From positions 1 to 64,000 of the forward strand of contig NZ_AYSV01000087.1 in NCBI RefSeq assembly GCF_000506865.1: DNA of 64,000 nt, in the 5' to 3' direction. Below, piece by piece: positions 48,532-58,315 of the stretch; position 1 is the stretch's first letter, and the number at the start of each line of letters is the position of its first letter. Source of the DNA: Pelistega indica (GTDB lineage: Bacteria; Pseudomonadota; Gammaproteobacteria; Burkholderiales; Burkholderiaceae_B). The position numbers and the translations under genes are program-made. Under the pieces are notes generated by a model that searched no databases, was not told the DNA's origin, and saw nothing but the letters and a program-made list of their open reading frames with translations.

Positions 48532-49410
48532 ATGAATACAGTCTTTCTACCTAGTCCAGAGTTGATGCAAGAAAGTTTGCGTCAAAGCTTAGTTGAATTT
48601 GCCAGTGTTGAGTGGTTAAGCCAAATTAACTCAACGAATATTTTTTTATTACAAGCTGCTAAAGATGAGGATCAAGAAAGCTTTCGTCCAGCGTTAGTCG
48701 GTGCTCATTACCAGTCTTCTGGTAAAGGTAGATTAGGGAGAAAATGGGCTGGTGAGGCAGGGGCAACATTAATGTTTTCTTGTGCCTATGATGTTTTTTT
48801 GCCCGATAATAAATTGCCGATGTTAGCACCCATCGCCGGCATTGTTGCATGTGAAGAGTTACGTAAAACAGTAGGGGAAAAATTTCAATCTAGATTAACG
48901 ATGAAATGGCCTAATGATATCCAGTATCAAGAGGCTAAATTATCTGGATTGTTGGTTGAAACGATTAGACCGAGCATTGCAAGGCAAACGCATAATCATC
49001 GTGTTGTAGTGGTAGGCATGGGAATGAATTTATTGCATGCCAAAGAATTAAGTGTCTCCTTGGGACGTAAAGTAGCAGATTGGACTTCTGTTATTCAAGA
49101 TATGCATAAAAATGACACTGAAATTAATCAGTCAATTGCCATGTTAGTGGCACGTATTGCTAGGGCATGGCAAGAGGCATTTCAGCAATATGAAAAAGAA
49201 GGGTTTGATCCATTTGTAGCGCGTCATGCTAAATTAGATGCATTAGCTGGGCGAGTCATTGATGTTTGGCAAGATGATAAGTTTATTATGCAGGGTATTG
49301 CAAGAGGTTTGAATCACGAGGCGCATTTGTTAATAGAAATGAGTAATGGGCAAATATTTCCATTGTTGACGGGAGATATTACCGTCAGAGCCCATGAAAC
49401 ACAAGGCTGA
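48532..49410 (+). CDS. birA: biotin--acetyl-CoA-carboxylase ligase
   Basis: Biotin protein ligase that loads biotin onto the AccB carrier. 292 residues; the biotin/ATP-binding GKGRLGRKW and the KWPNDIQY block are clear, with a C-terminal SH3-like domain. There is no N-terminal helix-turn-helix, so it is the monofunctional type, not the BirA repressor. Eleven bases separate it from coaX, the common order in betaproteobacteria. Confidence 0.93.
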   Translation: MNTVFLPSPELMQESLRQSLVEFASVEWLSQINSTNIFLLQAAKDEDQESFRPALVGAHYQSSGKGRLGRKWAGEAGATLMFSCAYDVFLPDNKLPMLAPIAGIVACEELRKTVGEKFQSRLTMKWPNDIQYQEAKLSGLLVETIRPSIARQTHNHRVVVVGMGMNLLHAKELSVSLGRKVADWTSVIQDMHKNDTEINQSIAMLVARIARAWQEAFQQYEKEGFDPFVARHAKLDALAGRVIDVWQDDKFIMQGIARGLNHEAHLLIEMSNGQIFPLLTGDITVRAHETQG

Positions 49411-49421
49411 GGCAAATAAAT

Positions 49422-50270
49422 ATGCAACAGAGTAAAGCGTTTGTACTACTCATTGATAGTGGCAATTCACGTATAAAATGCCGTGTGTTACGAGTGACAG
49501 TACAAGGCCTAGATACAGAAAATTATGTAGATGAATTTGTGCTGAATAATGATCAATATCATCTTTTTGAGCGAGAGTTAAAAAAGTTGCAACGTGTGTT
49601 TGGCAGAGCACTGGGTATCTTTGCTATTTCCGTTGCCTCTTTATCCTTGCGTACTAATCTAGACGAAATGTGTATCAAGGTTTTTAATCGATCAATAGAG
49701 TGGTTAAGAGTTGAGAAAAGTAGTTTATATTTAAATAATCATTATGATGTTCAGCAATTGGGTGTAGATAGATGGTATGGCGTTTTAGGAGCCTATCAAC
49801 ATTATTCGAGTATGTATCAACAGATGGTAGCAAATGATAAAACAGCTTTTCTATACATTAGTTTTGGTACTGCAACGACTATAGATGCTGTGGTTGGTAA
49901 TGACTATCTGGGAGGAGTAATTCTGCCTGGTGTGCGGTTGATGCAAAAGAGCTTATATCATGGAACAGCACAATTACCAGATGTTCATGATCTAGTAATC
50001 TCTAAGGATATTTTTCCTAGAAATACACAAGAAGCAATTGAAACGGGTATCGTGAGAGCGCAAGCAGGTGCCGTGTTAAGGCAGATTCAAACTATACAAC
50101 AATTTCATTGTTTGCCCCTACTTTATATAAGTGGTGGAGCAAGAAACAGTGTCATTACCGAAATCCAATCAGTGTTTTCAAATCAAGCTGATATTCCAAA
50201 AGTGATTGAACTAGAGGCACCTGTCTTAGATGGGCTCATGGCTTATATTGCGAGTCGTAATTTTTCTTGA
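49422..50270 (+). CDS. coaX: type III pantothenate kinase
   Basis: First enzyme of coenzyme A synthesis, CoaX type. 282 residues; DSGNSRIKC is the N-terminal phosphate motif, GVDRWYGVLGAY contains the substrate aspartate, SFGTATTIDAV and GGVILPGVRLM follow, and LYISGGAR closes the ASKHA fold. Its last 28 bases overlap the 3' end of the convergent hydrolase gene. Confidence 0.94.
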   Translation: MQQSKAFVLLIDSGNSRIKCRVLRVTVQGLDTENYVDEFVLNNDQYHLFERELKKLQRVFGRALGIFAISVASLSLRTNLDEMCIKVFNRSIEWLRVEKSSLYLNNHYDVQQLGVDRWYGVLGAYQHYSSMYQQMVANDKTAFLYISFGTATTIDAVVGNDYLGGVILPGVRLMQKSLYHGTAQLPDVHDLVISKDIFPRNTQEAIETGIVRAQAGAVLRQIQTIQQFHCLPLLYISGGARNSVITEIQSVFSNQADIPKVIELEAPVLDGLMAYIASRNFS

Positions 50271-50890
50271 ATAATATTCTTGAGCATAACGAGCTTTCCG
50301 TGGAAGAAATGCCCTGCTGCAGGTATGATAGTTATAGGAACTTCCTTGTTTTCTAGCCAACGATAAGTATCTGTTAGAGGAATAACATCATCTTTTTCCC
50401 CATGAACCAATAATGCGTTACTAGGTAATTTTGTGTCACGATAGCTAAATCGCCATACGCCAGTCCCTAATAAAATCAGTTGTGTTGGTAACAATAAACC
50501 AGCATCTTCAATTTCAGCGTGAAGTTGAGCCGCTACAGCGCTTCCAAAGGAAAAACCACCTAAGACCCATGGCTGGATAAAGATATCAGGATATTTTTGT
50601 TGAATTTGTTGAACCATAGTAAGCATATCTAAGGTTTCACCATGAGCTTTATCAAATTGCCCCTCAGATTTGCCTACACCACGAAAATTTGGACGAAAAG
50701 CGACTAAACCATGAGCAACACAAGCTCTTGCTAATGTAGTCACTACTTTATTGGTGTTTGTGCCGTCAAATAGAGGATGAGGGTGAAGACATAGAGCCCA
50801 CCCCTTGATAGGCGTATCAGCATCTGGCCAATCAATAGCGCATTCAATTGAACCAGCTTTTCCATCAAAAAAAATCGTTTCAGTACGCAT
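50243..50890 (-). CDS. alpha/beta hydrolase (COG2945 type)
   Basis: A 215-residue dienelactone-hydrolase-like protein. ALCLHPHPLFDGTNTNKVV, FRGVGKSEG and the nucleophile motif GGFSFGSAV are hallmarks; LLVHGEKDDVIPL supplies the Asp and AAGHFFHGK the His. Substrate unknown. It is downstream of, and overlaps by one base with, a small membrane gene. Confidence 0.9.
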   Translation of the reverse strand: MRTETIFFDGKAGSIECAIDWPDADTPIKGWALCLHPHPLFDGTNTNKVVTTLARACVAHGLVAFRPNFRGVGKSEGQFDKAHGETLDMLTMVQQIQQKYPDIFIQPWVLGGFSFGSAVAAQLHAEIEDAGLLLPTQLILLGTGVWRFSYRDTKLPSNALLVHGEKDDVIPLTDTYRWLENKEVPITIIPAAGHFFHGKLVMLKNIIQEKLRLAI

Positions 50891-51051
50891 TATTTATCTT
50901 TAATCAGTTGAATGTTTTGAGGTCTATATTCAATCGGTAAGCGATTATTTTGTGTAATCTTTGTTTCACTCGGCGTAAAACCAAACCAATTAGCACCTAA
51001 TCCATACAAGATAACATTGAGAAGAATAAGGCTAAGTAAAAATTTAATCAC
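50890..51051 (-). CDS. small single-pass membrane protein
   Basis: A 53-residue frame with an N-terminal hydrophobic helix (IKFLLSLILLNVILYGLG) and a short polar tail. I use the GTG at 51051, because GGAAG stands 8 bases upstream; the longer frame from 51090 starts without such a signal. Its stop overlaps the ATG of the hydrolase (TAATG), which supports translation. Family unknown. Confidence 0.6.
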   Translation of the reverse strand: MIKFLLSLILLNVILYGLGANWFGFTPSETKITQNNRLPIEYRPQNIQLIKDK

Positions 51052-51192
51052 GTTAATAACTTCCAATAATTCTTTTTTATTATTGTACAAGGTAAAAAGC
51101 TAAACAGTTTGTAAAATATTAATAACTTGATGAACATCATTAATAAGACGCACTATAATACTGAAATTGCTTATTTCTTTCTTTACTAGCAT

Positions 51193-52548
51193 ATGTTTAC
51201 TTCTAACAAACCCAAAAAAAATAAATTACCCTTGATTCTTTTACTGCTTGTCCTTATCTTAGGTGGTGGATATGCTGTATTTAATTATTTATCAGACAAA
51301 CAAGCATCCCAAGCTCAAGGTAGTAATAGCGGGCAGATTTCTAATGCCACTACAGTGACTCAGCCATTAGCTAATACCAACAACACACAAACAGGAACTA
51401 CTGTTGCAATGGCTAATGATGGGCTTAAAGTGACATCATCAATCGTGCCGACGACACCACAAACACCAACCGTACAAAGTTTCTCTAATGTGGCTGTACC
51501 AACAGTAGATTCTTCAGCGTGGATGGTATTAGATGTGGATAGTGGTCAAATTATCGCCCAGCATAATGCGGACGAGAAATTAGCACCTGCCTCGTTGACT
51601 AAGTTATTGACGGCTAGTTTGACTTTTACGGCATTAGATAATCAACAACTCAATCTGGATCAACAAGTTGTAGTCTCTGAGCGTGCTTGGAAAACAGGTG
51701 GTTCACGTACATTTATTAAAGTAGACACGCAGGTGGCTATTAGTGATTTGTTACAAGGTATGATTGTACAGTCAGGTAATGATGCAACTATCCAATTGGC
51801 AGAAGTCGTAGGAGGTAGCGTTGAAGCGTTTGTTGAGAAAATGAATAAAGAGGCTAAAGCCTTTGGTATGGTTAATTCTAGTTTTGCTGACCCAACTGGT
51901 TTACCTTCTCCACAAACTTACACAACTGTGCGTGATTTGTCGCTATTGGCGCAACATATTATTAAAGATCATCCCAAGTATTTTCACTATTTCAGCCAAC
52001 AGGAATTTACTTATAACAAAATTCGCCAACCAAACCGTAATGGTTTGTTGAGTAAAAATATCGGTGTAGATGGTCTAAAAACTGGACATACAGATGATGC
52101 TGGCTATTGCTTGATTTCTACAGCATTACGCGATGGTCGCCGAGTTCTTACTATTGTTATGGGCACAAAAAGTATGCGTGAAAGAGAGCGAATCAGCCAA
52201 CAATTACTTGACTGGGCATATATGAATTTCGCTAACCATGTTGTTGCTCCAGCAGGTCTTCCTGTTGTTAGTCCTAGAGTGTATGAAGGCAAGGAGAAAA
52301 CTGTTAACTTAGGTGCTAAGCAGGGTGTTGCGGTGACATTGCCACGTGGTCAAGAGCAAAATGTGCAGATGCTTACGCAATTAAGTCGAGAGTTAGTTGC
52401 CCCAATTAAAAAAGGTGATACTGTTGGGACAGTGCAATTTATTCTTAATGGTAAGGTATTAAAACAAGATACCTTAGTCGCACTTAATGATGTTGAGCAA
52501 GCAGGTTTCTTTGGACGTATGTGGGATAAACTTGTTAAGATGTTTTAA
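51193..52548 (+). CDS. dacA: D-alanyl-D-alanine carboxypeptidase (PBP5/6 type)
   Basis: A 451-residue DacA/DacC-type penicillin-binding protein that trims peptidoglycan pentapeptides. The serine motif ASLTK, the SGN of QSGNDAT and LKTGHTDDAG form the active site, and a PBP5 C-terminal domain follows. Unusual is the N-terminus: an uncleaved-looking hydrophobic helix (about 11-31) and a Gln/Asn/Thr/Ser-rich linker up to about residue 100, replacing the usual signal peptide. The protein may be anchored at its N-terminus. Confidence 0.92.
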   Translation: MFTSNKPKKNKLPLILLLLVLILGGGYAVFNYLSDKQASQAQGSNSGQISNATTVTQPLANTNNTQTGTTVAMANDGLKVTSSIVPTTPQTPTVQSFSNVAVPTVDSSAWMVLDVDSGQIIAQHNADEKLAPASLTKLLTASLTFTALDNQQLNLDQQVVVSERAWKTGGSRTFIKVDTQVAISDLLQGMIVQSGNDATIQLAEVVGGSVEAFVEKMNKEAKAFGMVNSSFADPTGLPSPQTYTTVRDLSLLAQHIIKDHPKYFHYFSQQEFTYNKIRQPNRNGLLSKNIGVDGLKTGHTDDAGYCLISTALRDGRRVLTIVMGTKSMRERERISQQLLDWAYMNFANHVVAPAGLPVVSPRVYEGKEKTVNLGAKQGVAVTLPRGQEQNVQMLTQLSRELVAPIKKGDTVGTVQFILNGKVLKQDTLVALNDVEQAGFFGRMWDKLVKMF

Positions 52549-52574
52549 GGTTAAAAAATTTTAAGTAGCATAAA

Positions 52575-53454
52575 ATGAACGATTTTTTTATACAAGGTAT
52601 TACTCAGGATAGTAACGTTTATCTAAATGGTGAGTTTTTACCATTGAGTCAAGCCAAGATTTCAGTGCTTGACCGAGGTTTTATTTTTGGTGACGGTGTT
52701 TATGAAGTCGTACCTGGTTATAACCGTAAGCCATTTCGCCTAAAAGAGCATGTTGCTCGTTTAATGCGTAGTTTAGATAAAATTGAAATCCATACAGGTA
52801 AAGATGCGGCTTTTTGGGAAAAACTGATGTCAGATATGATTGCTGAGTCAGCTTGGGACGATAATTATGTGTACCTACAGGTAACTCGTGGTGTAGCAAA
52901 ACGTGATCATCCGTTCCCTAATCCTGAGGTAACACCGACCATTTTTGCCATGACATCGCCGTTTAAGCGCTTAACAGAAGAAGAACGCAAGGTAGGTATC
53001 AAAGCGTTGAGTTTTTTAGACCAGCGTTGGTTACATTGTGATATTAAATCGATTTCTTTATTGGGTAATGTATTGGCGAAGCAATATGCTGTTTCTCATG
53101 GTGTACAGGATGTGGTACAGTTTAGAGATGGTTTAATGACAGAAGGTGCCTCAGCAAATATCTGGTTAGTGAAAAACGGTGATGTTGTGTGCGCCAAAAC
53201 GAGATAACAGAATTTTAGAGGGTATCCGTTATAGTTTGCTTCAAGAGTTAGCGCAAAAAGTAGGCGTGCCTTTTGAAGAAAGAGACATTACTCAGTCAGA
53301 AGTAGAGCAGGCAGATGAATTGTTGTTGACCGCAGCGATGAGAGAAGTAGTCGCTATTACGACATATGATAATAAACCTGTTGGTGCAGGGGTGCCTGGA
53401 CCAATTTTCCAAAAATTACGAAAAGCTTACGATGAGGTATTGGCAGCTTTATGA
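52575..53454 (+). pseudogene. dat: D-amino-acid/branched-chain aminotransferase (Dat-like), frameshifted
   Basis: Fold-type IV PLP aminotransferase. FIFGDGVYEVVPGY, the lysine-bearing CDIKSISLLGNVLAKQ and the EGASANIWLV block are those of D-alanine aminotransferases. An extra base around 53184-53190 (run GTTGTGT) breaks the frame just before CAPKRDNRILEGI. The joined gene has 293 codons plus one base. It follows dacA by 26 bases; ybeD overlaps its end by four bases. D-alanine supply plus a D-Ala carboxypeptidase suits a peptidoglycan theme. Confidence 0.86.
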
Positions 53455-53804
53455 GTTCAATTAAAACACTAACGGCAGAGCAACTAGCAGAATTAACCAA
53501 GGGTGTTGATGTAAATAACCCATTCGCTTTAAAAGAAATTCCACCAGAAGAGTCCTTAATTGAGTATCCTTCTGACTTTCCTATTAAAGTAATGGCACAT
53601 ACGCACCCAGATTTAATTGATTTGTTGACAGCGTTAGTACTTGAGCATGATCCAGAGTTTGATAGGGAAACCATTGAAATACGCCCGAGTTCAAAAGGAA
53701 ATTACACAGGGTTAACGTTTATTGTACGAGCTGTTTCACGTGAACAGTTAGATACAATTTATCAGAAATTACATGGACATGAACTCGTAAAAATTGTGTT
53801 ATAG
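53451..53804 (+). CDS. ybeD: YbeD family (DUF493) protein
   Basis: A 117-residue DUF493 protein. The core (ESLIEYPSDFPIKVMAHTHPDLID ... LDTIYQKLHGHELVKIVL) matches E. coli YbeD, while about 30 extra residues precede it. Start overlaps the dat stop (ATGA). It stands directly before lipB, the usual neighbour order. Role unknown. Confidence 0.9.
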   Translation: MSSIKTLTAEQLAELTKGVDVNNPFALKEIPPEESLIEYPSDFPIKVMAHTHPDLIDLLTALVLEHDPEFDRETIEIRPSSKGNYTGLTFIVRAVSREQLDTIYQKLHGHELVKIVL

Positions 53805-53807
53805 TGA

Positions 53808-54452
53808 GTGCTTTCCGTGCAAGTTAAACATTTCCCTGGCTTATCTGCTTATGAACCTCTGTTTGAGGAGATGCGACGGTTTACTGAGCAACGTCACGAT
53901 GATACGGAAGATCAAATCTGGCAGGTGGAGCATCTGCCAGTTTATACCTTAGGCCAGGCAGGAAAGCCAGAGCATATCTTAAACGCTAATAATATTCCCG
54001 TTATTCGCACTAATCGTGGTGGTCAGGTTACCTATCATGGACCAGGGCAGGTTGTTTTATATCCCTTAATAAATTTACATCGAGCTCATTTATTTGTACG
54101 AGAATACGTTAATGTGCTAGAAGAGGCGATTATTCAAACATTAACACAGTTTGGAATAACGACGGCTCAGCGTAAAGAGGGGGCTCCTGGTGTATATGTT
54201 CCTATGCCAGAGGGTGATTTAGCTAAGATTGCCGCCTTAGGTGTTAAAGTATCTAATGGTTGCACTTATCATGGGTTAGCACTAAATGTCGCCATGGATT
54301 TGTCACCTTTTTATGGCATTAATCCATGTGGCTATGCCGGTTTACGAACCGTAGATATGAGAACGATGGGTGTTCAAGCTGAGTGGCAAGAAGTGGCTGA
54401 TGTATTAACACAAAAATTAATGCTAATCCTTCCACAACACCATAGCAATTAG
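53808..54452 (+). CDS. lipB: octanoyltransferase LipB
   Basis: Transfers octanoate from ACP to lipoyl domains, the first step of lipoate synthesis. 214 residues. RGGQVTYHGPGQVV, the catalytic lysine in LGVKVSNGCTYHG and the catalytic cysteine in GINPCGYAG are all present. It starts with GTG, three bases after ybeD. Its usual partner lipA does not follow; an IS3-like remnant does. Confidence 0.94.
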   Translation: MLSVQVKHFPGLSAYEPLFEEMRRFTEQRHDDTEDQIWQVEHLPVYTLGQAGKPEHILNANNIPVIRTNRGGQVTYHGPGQVVLYPLINLHRAHLFVREYVNVLEEAIIQTLTQFGITTAQRKEGAPGVYVPMPEGDLAKIAALGVKVSNGCTYHGLALNVAMDLSPFYGINPCGYAGLRTVDMRTMGVQAEWQEVADVLTQKLMLILPQHHSN

Positions 54453-54480
54453 AAGCAGAATTTCTTATCAAGGAAATTCA

Positions 54481-54633
54481 ATGAAAATGTCACAATATAC
54501 CGACAGCCAAGTCATGGTGATTCTTAAACAAGCCCAAACTGATATGCCTGTCTGTGTCAGATTTGTGCCGAGTATGTTGGAGCAAATCATTGAATGGCGA
54601 GGGGCGAGGCAAGTCTACGCGCTTACGGTATGA
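54481..54633 (+). mobile_element. IS3-family OrfA-like remnant
   Basis: A 50-codon frame with its own AAGGAA site. It begins MKMSQYTDSQVMVILKQAQT, which closely follows the N-terminus of IS3-type OrfA transposases (usually xxYTDSQIxxILKQAExG, then PVxELCREHG). Further on, SDLCR-like and W-R-rich fragments appear only in shifted frames, so the element is decayed. No OrfB and no clear terminal repeats were seen. Confidence 0.55.
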
Positions 54634-54639
54634 TATTAG

Positions 54640-55011
54640 TTAAGGCAAAAGTAATTTACGAAACGTTGGTTCAGCCAATACCTTAATGCAAGCAAGGCTA
54701 CGTATCTTAGTGCCTTGATGACTCATCAGATTTGATTTAGCTAAATAATCCACTAAATACTCATTAATCGCTTCATAGACCTCAATTTCATAAGACTGTC
54801 GCTCTAATAAAGCTGATGCTGTCAGATACCAATCATCTTGTAATGCTGTCTGACCCGCATCTTTGCTAACCATACCAGCACAGCGTGCAATTGTCCAATA
54901 TTCTAGGTCTTGGGGGACTAGATTGTGCGTATTAGCTATAGCTCCAAAACTTAAGCACAAAGAAAAAGCACAGACAATTAGCGTACTTTTAATACAATTA
55001 AATAAACTCAT
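54640..55011 (-). CDS. tai4: Tai4-like immunity protein
   Basis: A 123-residue secreted protein: signal peptide (MSLFNCIKSTLIVCAFSLCL...), then a small helical domain with two cysteines (IARCAGMV and LACIKVL) as in Tai4/Rap1-type immunity proteins, which act in the periplasm. I choose the ATG at 55011, because it overlaps the tae4 stop (ATGA) and has GGGAG upstream; the start at 55023 would lie inside tae4. Placement immediately after the effector is decisive for the call. Confidence 0.82.
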   Translation of the reverse strand: MSLFNCIKSTLIVCAFSLCLSFGAIANTHNLVPQDLEYWTIARCAGMVSKDAGQTALQDDWYLTASALLERQSYEIEVYEAINEYLVDYLAKSNLMSHQGTKIRSLACIKVLAEPTFRKLLLP

Positions 55012-55499
55012 GGTAACTCCCATAAGTATGCTTCTTCAGGAACAAAACTACCATTGTCAGGACTTTCACTTAAATGACATGAGTCTGAACACTTCGTACC
55101 ATTCCACAAAGTAATATGACCTTGAGCATCACCCCAACCTGTTCCTTTAACCACAAGAATACCTTTTTTATCTTTAAAATCGGTGTAACTGGGAGCCCCT
55201 TTTATAATTACCTCTGGTCGACCAAAAGTACTCTGAAAATATTCTATTGTTCCTACGACTCGATAAAGATACCACTGCCCATCGCGACCACTACTCATAG
55301 CAATATTCTGCTTTTTTGTTATCTGAAATCCTGTTTGATTCAAAACATGGCTAATACGAATAGGACAAGCATTATTAAATATTCCACTATCAATATTTGA
55401 TTTTACTTTGCCCCCTATTAAATCCCCTACCATTTTTACAGGAACATTTACTGTTTCAAATGCCTGCCATGCTTCTCTAAACTTAGGTCTATTTACCAT
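55008..55499 (-). CDS. tae4: type VI secretion amidase effector Tae4
   Basis: A 163-residue peptidoglycan amidase of the Tae4 family, which cleaves the D-Glu-mDAP bond after injection into rival cells. The N-terminal block RPKFREAWQAFETVNVPV and GIFNNACPIRISHVLN hold the catalytic Cys45; GWGDAQGHITLWNG holds His128; KCSDSC holds Asp139 between cysteines 137 and 141, which likely form a disulfide. No signal peptide, as expected for an effector. GAGGA lies 5 bases before the ATG. It overlaps its immunity gene by four bases. No other secretion genes are in this window. Confidence 0.92.
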   Translation of the reverse strand: MVNRPKFREAWQAFETVNVPVKMVGDLIGGKVKSNIDSGIFNNACPIRISHVLNQTGFQITKKQNIAMSSGRDGQWYLYRVVGTIEYFQSTFGRPEVIIKGAPSYTDFKDKKGILVVKGTGWGDAQGHITLWNGTKCSDSCHLSESPDNGSFVPEEAYLWELP

Positions 55500-55699
55500 T
55501 TAATCCTCAATAATTTTAAAACGTAAATTATTGCTTATTAAGCGTTTTGAGAAATGTAGCAATAATGTATTAGATTATTTTTACAGAATTATTATATTTT
55601 TATTACTTATAATATATTTAATCTTGAGACCTATTGCACCACAGAATAATAAGCCTCCCCCATAGCGTATTCGGATGATCCGTCATTGCTCCAATAAAT

Positions 55700-57327
<1,628 letters not shown>

Positions 57328-57508
57328 AAGAGTCCTAACGTTAGTCAGTTATAAACCATTATTGTATAATATCCAGCATAAAAGTAAGTAAAATTACAGT
57401 AATCAGTTTATACTCATGTATTAAATGCTTATTTTTGGCTAAAATAAGTGGATATATTTGTATAGTAGTGTCAAAAATTTAAAGATGGATCGTTAATCGA
57501 GGGTCTAA

Positions 57509-58213
57509 ATGAAACAGGTTTTTACTAAAGTTTTACTAGCAAGTGGTCTAGTAATGGGTTTAACAGCAGGTGCTGCACAAGCACAAAACGCGACTACACC
57601 AGATATTAAGCGTGGTGAAACTTTATTTACTCAGGGTGATGTACAACGTGGTATCTTGGCCTGTGTAGCCTGTCACGGACAAGCTGGTACGAGTGCCATA
57701 GCTATGTATCCACACTTAGCAGGTATGCCAGCGGGTTATATCGTTAGCCAACTCAAAAATTTCCAAGTCGCTGAGGGTGCAGATCGCAGTGCACGTATGA
57801 ATATTGACGGTTCACCAACGGCAATGGCTCCTATCGTGGCTAAAATGACTGAGCAAGATATGAACGATTTAGCGGCATATATTTCTAAACAGAAATTATC
57901 TAAACCAGCTTTTGCTCAACATGCTGCTGATATAGAGTTTGTTCATCGTGGTCGTGAAATTTGGCGTGCAGGTATTCCTGAGCGCCATGTGCCTGCTTGT
58001 GCTTCCTGTCATGGTGCCGAAGGGCAAGGTATGCCAGAGCAATTCCCATTCTTGTCTGGTCAACATCCTGAATACATTCTTTCTCAATTGCATTCATTTG
58101 CAGAAGGTGCTCGTACACATGGTGGTGCCGAGAATATGATGGGTACAATTGCTAACCGTATGAGCAATGCCGATATGAAAGCTGTTGCAGATTATGCAGC
58201 AGGTATTCGCTAA
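57509..58213 (+). CDS. dihaem cytochrome c4
   Basis: A 234-residue periplasmic electron carrier. Signal peptide ends AQAQ near residue 26; haem motifs CVACH at 52-56 and CASCH near 169-173 mark the two similar domains, each with a distal methionine candidate (MAPIVAKM and MMGTIANRM). It usually passes electrons to terminal oxidases. The cytochrome c maturation genes resB and ccsA follow. Confidence 0.94.
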   Translation: MKQVFTKVLLASGLVMGLTAGAAQAQNATTPDIKRGETLFTQGDVQRGILACVACHGQAGTSAIAMYPHLAGMPAGYIVSQLKNFQVAEGADRSARMNIDGSPTAMAPIVAKMTEQDMNDLAAYISKQKLSKPAFAQHAADIEFVHRGREIWRAGIPERHVPACASCHGAEGQGMPEQFPFLSGQHPEYILSQLHSFAEGARTHGGAENMMGTIANRMSNADMKAVADYAAGIR

Positions 58214-58266
58214 TTTTTTTAGATTTACAAAATAAAAGTTATCATGCTTTAAGTGGCATGATGGAG

Positions 58267-58290
58267 GGGATGCCGTCACGGTATCCCTTT
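58267..58290 (+). terminator. terminator after cytochrome c4
   Basis: GGGATGCCG (58267-58275) pairs with CGGTATCCC (58279-58287), a nine-position stem with one G-U pair and a TCA loop, followed by a short T run. An upstream hairpin, TCATGC/GGCATGA around 58242-58261, also follows the gene. Confidence 0.7.
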
Positions 58291-58315
58291 GTTTTATGAA
58301 AATTTTATTGTAACA

